Below are positions 8,625 through 17,100 of a stretch of DNA of 35,000 nucleotides, piece after piece. The notes under the pieces were generated by a model. It was given only the letters and a program-made list of their open reading frames with translations. It did no database searches and was not told the origin of the DNA. Made by a program: the position numbers and the translations under genes. This DNA comes from Stramonita haemastoma (lineage: Eukaryota > Mollusca > Gastropoda > Neogastropoda > Muricidae), in the NCBI GenBank assembly GCA_030674155.1, contig CM060318.1, positions 72,015,717 through 72,050,716 on the forward strand. Direction: 5' to 3'. Numbering within the stretch: position 1 is the first letter of the stretch; the number at the start of each line of letters is the position of its first letter.

Positions 8625-8870
8625 GAGGTGAAGTTCCGACCTCTGGGCGGCTTTGCCTTGCTGCAGGCCCACAAAGAAGGACGCAAGAAGATCCGGCTTG
8701 CGCACCATGATCCGTCAGACCATCGCCTACCTGCTGTTGACGGCCACCGTTCTGGCCGTGGCCAACGTGTACTTTGGCCCTGACCTGTTCCAGGTCACGG
8801 ATCACATGGAGAACAGCTTCCTCCACATGGGCTCTGGCTCAGCTCTGTCAGGTTCCACAGCATCAACATG
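8625..8870 (+). CDS. Polycystin-1-like exon: first channel helix (S1) and start of TOP domain (frameshifted)
   Basis: The acceptor is gcctgtgtttcag; the donor is probably AACATG|GTGGGT. The first part reads EVKFRPLGGFALLQAHKEGR, then KKIRL. The second part, in another frame from about 8698, reads RTMIRQTIAYLLLTATVLAV, ANVYFGPDLFQVTDHMEN, SFLHMGSGS. Together they give the basic pre-S1 helix followed by S1, as in polycystins, so about one extra base lies near CGGCTTGCGC (8694-8703). The phase-2 exit reading ALSGSTAST(C) fits the next exon, although FHSINM in a third frame also resembles the family. The junction is uncertain. Confidence 0.82.
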
Positions 8871-8877
8871 GTGGGTT

Positions 8878-9035
8878 GAATGTGTGTGTGTTTTGTGTGT
8901 GTGTGGGGGGGGTGTGTTGTGTGGGTGTGTGTAGTGTGTGTGTGGGGGTGTTTTATGTGTGTGTTTTGTGTGTGTGTGGGGTTGTGGTGTGTGGTGTGTG
9001 TGTGTGTGTGTGTGTGTGTTTCGTATGTGTGTTGC
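8878..9035. repeat. GT-rich microsatellite after a donor
   Basis: Interrupted TGTGTG and GGGGG words begin 8 bases after the donor at 8871 and end in a GT run at about 8996-9019. Confidence 0.9.
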
Positions 9036-9235
9036 ATGATTTGTTTTGCATCTTGCATCGTGCGTGTGCTCTGTATTGTGGAAAGTCAAAGTCAATTTTT
9101 TTAGTGGTGTGTGTTTACGTTTACACCCTTTGTCAGGCAATTTTCTGTAAATGGACTGTCTCATCCCGGGTAGAGTGTTGGAGTGATTATTTGTTTTTCC
9201 TTGTGGCAATGTATTGATTTTTTGTTTCCTATAGA

Positions 9236-9310
9236 TGTGGCTTTTTTTTTTTTTCGATTTTGTAGGGACAATTTTTGTTGCTGTGGGTTCTTTTACGTGG
9301 GTTAATAATT
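9236..9310 (+). repeat. Dispersed repeat R2, short fragment
   Basis: GTGGCTTTTTTTTTTTTTCG, TAGGGACAATTTTTGTTGCT and GTGGGTTCTTTTACGTGGGT match 620-690. Confidence 0.6.
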
Positions 9311-9349
9311 TTGTGTCACTGGGTTGTTTTGTTGTCTCTCGTGTAACGT

Positions 9350-9445
9350 GTGTGTGTGTGCTCATACTGTGTGTGCGTGCACGCTCACATGCCGTGTGTG
9401 TGGTGTGTGGTGTGTGTGTGTGTGTGTGTGTGCATGTGTCTGTGT
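9350..9445. repeat. GT microsatellite
   Basis: Short GT runs are interrupted by CATAC, CGTGC and TGG words. The rest of the intron to 9,659 has no recognised element except a GT stretch reaching the acceptor. Confidence 0.8.
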
Positions 9446-9659
9446 GTCACGACACACCATGCATACACATGCATACATTGCTTAAGTGTTTTCAGTGTAC
9501 TACACTAGCTCTTTCACACTCTAATCACACCATCATCCTTGTACAAAACCTGTCAATGCATTTCCCCAAGCAAAGTAGATAGGAGGACTACACTGAAGCA
9601 CACACTGAGAACTGACTGACTGACTGATGACAGAGCTATGGTGTGTTGTGTGTGTGCAG

Positions 9660-9790
9660 CACGGACCAGTTCTGGAGCTGGGCCAGGGAGGTGTGGGTGC
9701 CGGCCCTGTACCGCCAGGACCTGGTGCCCAATGAGGAAAACCCCGTGCCCCTGGGGCCTGCCCGCCTCAGACAAGTGCGCAGCACCCTGG
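9660..9790 (+). CDS. Polycystin-1-like exon: TOP domain, FWSW segment
   Basis: The acceptor is gttgtgtgtgtgcag, unusually UG-rich; the donor is CCCTGG|GTAAGG. The exon is 131 nt, entering with one base and leaving one (phase 1). It reads TDQFWSWAREVWVPALYRQD, LVPNEENPVPLGPARLRQVR, STL. FWSW followed by xxxLY and GPARLRQVR is diagnostic of the extracellular polycystin (TOP) domain; polycystin-1 has FWSWL and a GPPRLRQLR segment there. The frame is intact and joins the next exon as STL-VDCL. Confidence 0.92.
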
Positions 9791-9918
9791 GTAAGGGCAG
9801 GCTGGCTGGCTGGCTGGATTGGATGCTTGTGTGTTCTATGTTGCAGGAGTTGAGATGATAAGTTTTCTGACACTAAGGATGATGAGGGAAAATAAGAAAA
9901 TTGTCTGCTTTATGGTGT

Positions 9919-10115
9919 GTGGGGGTTGGGGGGGGGGGGGGGGGGGGGGGGGGGTTGGGGGGGGAGTTGGGGAGGGGGGGGTGTGTGGGTGTGGGTGTGG
10001 TGTTGGTGGGTGGAGTGGGGGGGGTGGGTGGTGTGTGTGTGTGTGTGTGTGTGTGTAGTGTTGTGAGGTGTGGTTGTGTGTGTGTGTGTGGTGTGTGTGG
10101 GGCAGTGTGCAATGC
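9919..10115. repeat. Poly-G and GT-rich tract
   Basis: A G run of about 24 bases (9930-9953), further GGGGAG/GTGGGTGG words and a GT run at 10,033-10,056 fill most of the intron. The GC-skewed G-strand is the sense strand. Confidence 0.9.
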
Positions 10116-10197
10116 ATCTTTGCATTCAAATTTGCACAAGCATATACATTCACTCATGCATATTTGTTTATATGTGTTTTCTTCATTGTGCATGCAG

Positions 10198-10347
10198 TGG
10201 ACTGTCTGACGGATGAGGTGGAGAAAACTCGGCCCTGTGTGGGTCGCCTGAAATTACCGAGGACACCGACACCTACAGTTCTGGCTGGCTCAACGCTTCC
10301 TCTGGCAATGCATCATGGGAGTACTCTTCTGCTCAACAGCTCGACGC
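10198..10347 (+). CDS. Polycystin-1-like exon: TOP domain, SSGW segment (frameshifted)
   Basis: The acceptor is cattgtgcatgcag and the donor is GACGC|GTAAGC; phase 1 in and phase 2 out. It begins VDCLTDEVEKTRPCVG and must change frame around 10,240-10,262 to read EITEDTDTYSSGWLNASSGN, ASWEYSSAQQLDA. The second half matches the polycystin-1 pattern (SGWL..., W-x-Y-x-SAQ-x-LD) and joins the next exon exactly. Without the shift the frame runs through RLKLPRTPTPTVLAG, which has no family resemblance. One missing or extra base is therefore well supported. Confidence 0.88.
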
Positions 10348-10454
10348 GTAAGCATTGTCATTTTTTTTTCATCATTTTGCATGTGGGTGCATGAATGTGA
10401 TTGTGCATATATACTAAATGTGCCTGAATCCATGTGTGAATGTATTCTTTGATA

Positions 10455-10890
10455 TATTTACATTTAAAAGAATCTACACCTTGGATAATTCTGCTATGTA
10501 CATATATATACCTGTGCACCTTGGCCTATGTCTATGCGTATAAAAAAAACCCACACCTTGGATAATTCTGCTATGTACATATACCTGTGCATCTTGGCTA
10601 TGTCTGTGCATATAAAAGAACCACACCTTGGATAATTAATTCTACTATGTACATATATATATACCTGTGCACCTTGGCCTATGTCTATGCATATAAAAGA
10701 ATCACACCTTGGATAATTCTGCTATGTACATATATATACCTGTGCAACCGGGCCCATGTCTATGCATATAAAAGAACCACACCTTAGATAATTAATTCTT
10801 CTATGTACATATATATACCTGTGCAACCGGGCCCATGTCTATGCATATAAAAGAATTATACCTATGTACATATACCTGTGCACCTTGGCC
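10455..10890 (+). repeat. Minisatellite, about 75-bp unit, 6 copies, upstream of an exon
   Basis: Units share CTATGTACATATATATACCT, GTGCACCTTGGCC, ATGTCTATGCATATAAAAGA and CACACCTTGGATAATT. TATGTA anchors lie at 10,495, 10,572, 10,646, 10,723, 10,802 and 10,863, giving spacings of 77, 74, 77, 79 and 61. The last copy runs into the acceptor of the exon at 10,911 (CACCTTGGCC then a TG run and GCGCAG). Confidence 0.92.
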
Positions 10891-10910
10891 TTGTGTGTGT
10901 GTGTGCGCAG

Positions 10911-11036
10911 GTGGCCCAAGTTTGGGCAGGACCTGCTGTACAGTGGGGGAGGATATGTCCAGGACCTGGGCACCTCCTACAACACCACACTGGACCTGCT
11001 GAGTCAACTGGACATCGCCAAGTGGCTGGACCGCAG
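10911..11036 (+). CDS. Polycystin-1-like exon: TOP domain, GGYVQDLG and DRR segment
   Basis: The acceptor is tgtgtgtgcgcag (TG-rich, not pyrimidine-rich). The donor is CGCAG|GTCTGT, a weak site. The exon is 126 nt, entering with one base and leaving two. It reads WPKFGQDLLYSGGGYVQDLG, TSYNTTLDLLSQLDIAKWLD, R(R). SGGGYVQDLG and the following helix ending WLDRR correspond to the polycystin-1 segment AGGYVADL...GWVDRR. The NTT sequon would be extracellular. The frame is intact. Confidence 0.93.
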
Positions 11037-11067
11037 GTCTGTGTGTGTGTGCGTGCGCATGTGTATG

Positions 11068-11132
<65 letters not shown>

Positions 11133-11153
11133 TGTTTTGTGTGTGTGTGTATA

Positions 11154-11184
<31 letters not shown>

Positions 11185-11275
11185 GTGTATGTGTGTGTGT
11201 GTGTGTGTGTGTATGTCTGTGTGTATGTGTGTGTGTGTGTGTGTATGTGTGTGTGTGTGTGTTGTGAGTGTGTGA

Positions 11276-11313
<38 letters not shown>

Positions 11314-11342
11314 TTATGTGTCTGTGTGTGTGTGTTACACAC
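11037..11342. repeat. Long GT microsatellite directly after a donor
   Basis: About 300 bases of (GT)n, interrupted by TATG, TCTG and GGTG, start within the donor itself. It is the largest GT tract adjoining a 5' splice site in the window. Confidence 0.95.
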
Positions 11343-11589
11343 AGTACACCCAAGTAAGCTTTGAAAAATTCACAGCTTTTGCCCTCTTCATCTTTAGCCT
11401 AGGATGGAACTGGAGATGTGTAATCACTGTGCTGATATCTATTTTATAGTTTCCTTGCTATGACGTTGACCTGATTTTGTTTACTACATTCCTCATGCTA
11501 GAGCTCTGAGGTTGACATTGGTTAGATTTTGCATACATGTACACCTGTTTACCCACCATTATGGTAGATGCATTCAGATGTTGAGGATG

Positions 11590-11905
11590 TTGTGTAAGCA
11601 CAACACCCATGTTCATGTGTTTTAAAATTTTGTAATCTGTTCCTATGAGCATGAAATAGCCTACTCTTCCAAAAGGTGGAATGGGTTTAAACAACTGCAT
11701 AAGATGCTCTCTGTGTGTTAGAAACCTGGGTTTATAATGTCACCCAAAGGACTTTTGGAAGTGTGGAAGTCAGTGCTGATGGTACCTTCAGGGGAAAAGT
11801 TTCCCTCAAACAAGCATCTCAGTTGGTAGCTTGAACCTGTGCCTCCAGATTGCGATCTCATCAGTGCTCTAACCACTAGGTTGCTCTGTCCCCTGTCCCC
11901 TTTAC
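11590..11905 (-). mobile_element. SINE family R1, diverged copy with tRNA-like head
   Basis: The body words (TTTGTAATCTGTTCCTATGA, TAGCCTACTCTTCCAAAAGG, AAGGACTTTTGGAAGTGTGG) match R1. Its end at 11,860-11,905 in reverse complement reads like GACAGAGCAACCTAGTGGTT, AGAGCACTGATGAGATCGCA: an A-box-like tRNA head. It ends about 25 bases before the acceptor at 11,930. Confidence 0.7.
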
Positions 11906-11930
11906 AGATTGAATTGTTGGCATCTTTCAG

Positions 11931-12022
11931 ATCTCGAGCGTTGTTCATAGAGTGGACGTCATACAGTGCCGGAGAGGACTTGTTCTGTGCAGCCACTCTT
12001 TTGCTGGAATTCCCTATCTCAG
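11931..12022 (+). CDS. Polycystin-1-like exon: end of TOP domain, RSRALFIEWTSY
   Basis: The acceptor is ggcatctttcag and the donor is TCTCAG|GTATAA; the exon is 92 nt. It enters with one base and leaves one. It reads (R)SRALFIEWTSYSAGEDLF, CAATLLLEFPIS. With the previous exon it gives DRRSRALFIEWTSYSAGEDLF, the strongest single family match in the window (polycystin DRRTRAVFVEFTLYNANVNLF). This strand leads from the extracellular domain into S2. The frame is intact. Confidence 0.94.
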
Positions 12023-12034
12023 GTATAACTGTGC

Positions 12035-12035
<1 letters not shown>

Positions 12036-12088
<53 letters not shown>

Positions 12089-12117
12089 GTGTGTGTGTGT
12101 GAGTGTGTGTGTGTGCG
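12036..12117. repeat. GT microsatellite after a donor
   Basis: A (GT)n run starts 13 bases beyond the donor and grades into GTGCGCGCGT. Confidence 0.9.
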
Positions 12118-12369
12118 CGCGTACGTGTGTGTGTTCTCCCCTTGTCCATCCCTCTTTCTGTGACATACTTTAGTGTGAATAAACAAAGGGTATACATTTA
12201 TGTCCAATGTGGGAGTGGCCTCTCCCGCATTGGACTGACCAGCCACTGCCAGCGCTGTCGCTGAACAAATGACCTTTCCTCTGGTGCGAATTCCATAGTC
12301 GACATGGACTGACGGAGGCCTACCTATACACTTATGATAGAGTCAACTTTGAAATTTCTCTCTTTCTCT

Positions 12370-12371
<2 letters not shown>

Positions 12372-12420
<49 letters not shown>

Positions 12421-12493
12421 GCTCTCTCTCTCTCTCTCCCTCTCTCCTCCTCTCCTCCCTCCCTCCCTCCTTCCTCTCTCTCTCCCTCCCGCC

Positions 12494-12591
<98 letters not shown>

Positions 12592-12635
12592 CCTCCCTTT
12601 CCCCCTCCCTCTCTCCCCCCCTCTCTCTCTCAGTG
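12372..12635. repeat. TCTG and CT microsatellite complex
   Basis: About 12 perfect CTGT units (12,372-12,420) are followed by a long (CT)n / CCCT tract to 12,632. Pyrimidines lie on the sense strand, upstream of the acceptor minisatellite. Confidence 0.95.
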
Positions 12636-12689
12636 ACAACTTTTGTGTCAACAAACTAGATGGTACAAGCAGACAGTGAATATGATGAT

Positions 12690-13080
12690 AATTCATTTCC
12701 CCTCAGGTGGGGTGCTGACCAGCCACAACCTGCAGACACTGAATATGATTGTTGTTTTCCCAGGTGGGGTGCTGGCCAGCCACAACCTGCAGACACTGAA
12801 TATGATTGTTGTTTTCCCAGGATGGGGCTGGCCAGCCACAACCTGCAGACACTGAATATGATTGTTGTTTTCCCAGGTGGGGTGCTGGCCAGCCACAACC
12901 TGCAGACACTGAATATGATTGTTGTTTTCCCAGGTGGGGTGCTGGCCAGCCACAACCTGCAGACACTGAATATGATTGTTGTTTTCCCAGGTGGGGTGCT
13001 GGCCAGCCACAACCTGCAGACACTGAATATGATTATTGTTTTCCCAGGTGGGGTGTCTGGCCAGCCACAACCTGCAGACC
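12690..13080 (+). repeat. 57-bp minisatellite copying a splice acceptor and exon start, 7 copies
   Basis: Each unit holds TTGTTTTCCCAG, then GTGGGGTGCTGGCCAGCCAC, AACCTGCAGACACTGAATAT. That is the polypyrimidine/AG acceptor plus the first ~33 bases of the exon at 13,048. Acceptor-adjacent starts fall at 12,707, 12,764, 12,821, 12,877, 12,934, 12,991 and 13,048. Spacing is 57 (3 x 19) except one 56. The first copy has a different upstream part (AATTCATTTCCCCTCAG). Only the last continues into unique exon sequence, and it carries one extra T (GTGTCTGG instead of GTGCTGG). Confidence 0.96.
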
Positions 13081-13134
13081 CAGCAGCTGTACATCTTCAA
13101 CCCCTACAGGTTGGAGCCCCTCTACATCTGCCAG
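13048..13134 (+). CDS. Polycystin-1-like exon: connector before S2 (frameshifted)
   Basis: The acceptor ttgttttcccag is the last of seven tandem copies. The donor TGCCAG|GTAAGT is strong. Expected reading: (G)GVLASHNLQTQQLYIFNPY, RLEPLYICQ, which continues EFPIS from the previous exon and VLMLLPALY in the next, all in phase. In the given sequence one extra T at about 13,056-13,058, absent from the other repeat copies, breaks the frame. Polycystins have a short amphipathic stretch (GG...) at this place before S2. Confidence 0.82.
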
Positions 13135-13174
13135 GTAAGTCAAGGCTCAGGTGTTTTTCACCTTTGATCTTCAA

Positions 13175-13345
13175 AGTAAATAGATAAATAAATGAATAAA
13201 TGTGAAGAAGAAGAAAAAAGGCAGCAGAAGGACATCAACATAAATGAATAGATAAATAAATGTGAACAAGAAAAAAGGCAGCAGAAGGACATCAATATAA
13301 ATGAATAGATAAATAAATGTAAACAAGAAAAAAGGCAGCAGAAGT
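13175..13345 (+). repeat. Short 57-bp tandem repeat, about 3 copies
   Basis: Units contain GATAAATAAATGTGAACAAG, AAAAAAGGCAGCAGAAGGAC and ATCAACATAAATGAATA. GGCAGCAGAAG anchors lie at 13,220, 13,277 and 13,334. The unit length equals that of the preceding acceptor repeat, but the sequence is unrelated. Confidence 0.85.
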
Positions 13346-14124
13346 GCATCTGAAAGTCATGACAATCATTGTCACAGCATCATCACCATGTTTCTTTTTA
13401 AGCACGATTGTTAGATGTGGTGGAAAAAAGATCGTGATTTGTATAAGGCAAGCAGTGCTTTATATCATCACCACCACCACCAGCCATGTGACCTGTTTGC
13501 TGTGTCTCCTAGCAAGCAGGCTGTTCTTTGCAGTTGTTGGCTTGTGTGATGTAAGGTTTTCTTATGTTTAATGTAGGTAAATTGGCAGTAGCAAGTGGAG
13601 GATCAGACAAGTGCATGGAATAAGTATATTTCTTGTTTTGGGGGGGATTATTTTATTTTATTTATTTATTTTTTTTTATTATTGATTTTTGGTAAAAAGT
13701 AAGTGTTTCTGTTTATGGTCAAAGTCCTGTAATTTCCAAAAAGGACAAGTTGTAATGTTTCTTTGACATTCATTTTATTAGGTTTTTTTGCTGAAAAAGA
13801 AATAGTTTCAACCAGGCAAATTCATTTGCTGGAAAAGTTATAACTTTTCATTTTATTTTATTCATTCATTCTTTTATTTATTATATTAACTAGGCAAATG
13901 TATTATTTTCATTTTGTTACAGGAAAATTTTAACCAGGCAATTAGTTAGTAAAACAAACCATGCCAGAGATAAACTTGTCGTTCATTTTTGGTTTGAATC
14001 AACTACAAACAGCTACAATTACTACAACTTTTTTTTGTTAGATAGAAAATACTAATATAACACACTATGTAGAATTGCATCAAAAACAAAAGAATTGTTT
14101 TTTCTGGAGGAGTTTTTTGTTGTT
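13346..14124. other. AT-rich intron sequence 5' of the LINE
   Basis: No coding signal or named element. It contains ATTT-rich tracts (13,645-13,680, 13,845-13,885) and ends in a GTT-repeat that served as the LINE target. Confidence 0.5.
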
Positions 14125-17100
14125 GTTGTTGTTCCATGATGAGAACAACAAAACAGAAACACATGCCGGATCGGTCGAGGCCCGGATCAACAACGACCGC
14201 GCTACCCACTGCAAGCCTCCAGGGTGGGAGTGACAAGTGTGCTACTGGGGCAGAACAAACACTAAAGCTTCCAGCTAAAGGGGCAACCATTGGTACATGG
14301 AATGTTAGAACTCTGTACCAAACAGGAAAAGTACAGGAACTCACACATGAATTACAGAGGTATAAATGGGACATCATAGGGCTTGCGGAAGTCAGATGGA
14401 TTGGCTTCGGAGAAACAACCACGCAAGACGGCCACAAAATATGGTACAGCGGAGAAGAGAAACTACATCAACATGGAGTAGGCTTTATTGTCAGGAAAGA
14501 GATTGTGTCAAGCATCATCAGCTGCACACCAGTATCCAGCAGACTCATCTCAATCAGAGTTTCTGCAAAACCCCAGAATCTCACCATCATCCAAGTGTAT
14601 GCTCCAACATCTGACTACGATGATGACCAGATAGAAGAATTCTATGAAGAACTTGAAAACGTCATCTCCAAAACGCCCAAAAAAGACATCCTTATTGTGG
14701 AAGGCGACTGGAATGCTAAGGTGGGACCTGATGCCTATGACACCTGGGCAGGAACCACAGGACGATTTGGACTGGGAGAAACAAATGACAGAGGACAGCG
14801 GCTGCTGGAATTCGCAAAGAAGCACAAACTGACTTTGGCTAACACACTCCACCCTCACAAGCCATCCAGAACATCAACCTGGCACTCACCAAATGGTCTG
14901 ATTCATAATCAAATTGATTACATTCTGTCACCCCAAAGATTCAAATCCAGCATAAACAAGGCAAACACAAGAACATTCCCAGGAGCTGACATTGGCAGTG
15001 ACCACGACCTTGTACTTACCACCATCAGGCTGAAACTGAAAGCAAAACACCAGCCAAAAAGCCCACGCATAAGATTCGACCTGGAAAAACTCAAAGACCC
15101 AACAGTGGTTGAGATCTTCCAAGCCAACATTGGAGGAAAGTTCGCGGCACTCACAGCCATCGACAACGATGTGGACACACTGGCCAACAACATCAAAGAA
15201 GTGCTAACGACAGCAGCAGAAGAAACATTAGGAAGAAGCAGAACAAAGAAACAACCCTGGGTGACAAATGAGGTTCTTGATCTCTGCGACAAAAGAAGAG
15301 AACTTAAGAAACAAAAGTTCACAAGTCAAGAAGCTTACAAGAAATACATGGATAGCCACAGAGAAGTGAGGAAAAAGATGAGAGAAGCCAAAGAAGCGTG
15401 GATAGAAGAACAATGCAACAACATTGAAGCTGGAATGGCCAAGGGAAACAGCAAAACAGCTTACGACACTTTGAAAGCACTAACGAAAACCACACAGCCT
15501 AAAGCCTCTGTTATAGAAGACAAAGAAGGAAATCTTTTAACGGAAAGCAATGCCATCCTCCAACGCTGGACAGAATACTGTGAGGGATTGTATAACTACC
15601 CACTACGCCCAGATACCAACATAGTTTCTGACAAACCCCCTGAACACCAAGATAAAGACCCACCAATACTAAGGTGTGAAGTAGATGCAGCTATTAAACA
15701 ATTGAAGAAGGGGAAGTCCCCTGGAATCGATAACATCCCAGCTGAACTCATAAAAAATGGAGGGAATGAAACAGCAAGGCGATTCACAGAACTTTGTCAG
15801 AAGATCCACGACACCAAAGAATGGCCAAAAGAATGGACACAGTCTCTTGTAATACCCCTGCCAAAGAAAGGAAACCTTAAGCAATGCCAGAACTACAGAA
15901 CCATCAGTCTCATAAGTCATCCTAGCAAGATCATGCTGCAGGTAGTCCTCAACAGACTGAAAAACCAAGCGGAAAAACTCCTGGCAGAAGAACAAGCGGG
16001 CTTTAGACCAAAACGCAGCACAATGGAACAAATTTTCAATCTGAGAATTCTGATAGAGAAGCATCTCCAACACCAAAAAGACTTGTACCATAACTTCATA
16101 GATTTCAAAAAGGCCTTTGACAGGGTATGGCATGACGGCCTCTGGCAAGTACTCAGGCACTTCAACATTGACAGCTGCCTAATTGAAGTCATCAAGGCTC
16201 TGTACGAGAACGCAAGAAGTGCAGTCTTCATAAACAATCACGTGGGCGAGTTCTTCAAGACCACGGTTGGGGTTCGCCAGGGCTGCCTTCTCTCACCTGT
16301 ACTTTTCAACCTCTTCCTCGAAAACATCATGACAGAGACACTGCAAAACCACCACACTTCCATCTCCATTGGTGGAAGACCCCTTTGCAACCTCAGATTT
16401 GCAGATGACATTGACCTCATGGGCAGCAGCAAACAAGAACTGCAAATCCTCACAGACAATTTAACAGATCGAGCGAGCGCATACGGCATGGAGGTCAGTA
16501 CAGAGAAATCAAAGATCATGGTCAACAGCGCGAGTAATGACATCACGGAAATAAAGATGAATGGAGAAATACTAGAAGAGGTGAGCCAATTCAAATACTT
16601 AGGCTCCATCCTAACAAAAGATGGCACATCAAACAATGAAGTGAAAGCTCGCATTGCAACAGCAACATCTGCTCTAGTCAGACTCCAGAGGATTATCAGA
16701 AGCAACAACATCAGCTTCTGCACCAAATACCACCTTTACAAATCCCTCGTGATATCTATCCTCCTATATGGCTGTGAATCATGGACTCTGACAGCAGAGT
16801 TAGAGAGGAGAATCCAAGCATTCGAGAACAAGTGCCACAGAAGACTCCTCAAAATATCATACAAAGAACACAAGACCAATAACTATGTGAAAGAAGAAAT
16901 CAAAAAGCGTGTGGGCCCCCAAGAGCCTTTGCTCTCCACCATAAAGAGGAGAAAGCTGATGTGGTTTGGTCACACCACAAGACACAACACCCTAGCAAAA
17001 ACCATCCTGCAAGGAACAGTCGAGGGCAAGAGAAGAAGAGGCCGCCAAAAGAAATCGTGGGTTGACAACATCAAAGACTGGACCGCCCAACCCCTGCAGC

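Noticed and set aside
8853..8870. Reading FHSINM as the proper end of exon 8,625-8,870
   Set aside because: It resembles the family, but the exit phase then does not match the next exon; the frame ending STAST(C) fits without a second break. Kept only as an alternative.
8802..9365. 187-codon minus-strand ORF
   Set aside because: Mostly poly His-Thr from the GT tract; overlaps the plus-strand exon and intron.
10862..11364. ORFs of poly Cys-Val or His-Thr (about 160 codons)
   Set aside because: Pure translation of GT/CA microsatellite; the true exon 10,911-11,036 is in another reading.
12690..13080. CRISPR array
   Set aside because: Direct repeats are contiguous with no unique spacers, and the genome is eukaryotic.
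12656..13100. Minus-strand repeat protein with 19-residue units (WLASTPPGKTTIIFSVCRL)
   Set aside because: The 57-bp unit is divisible by three, so several frames stay open automatically; the plus strand carries the exon and splice sites that explain the sequence.
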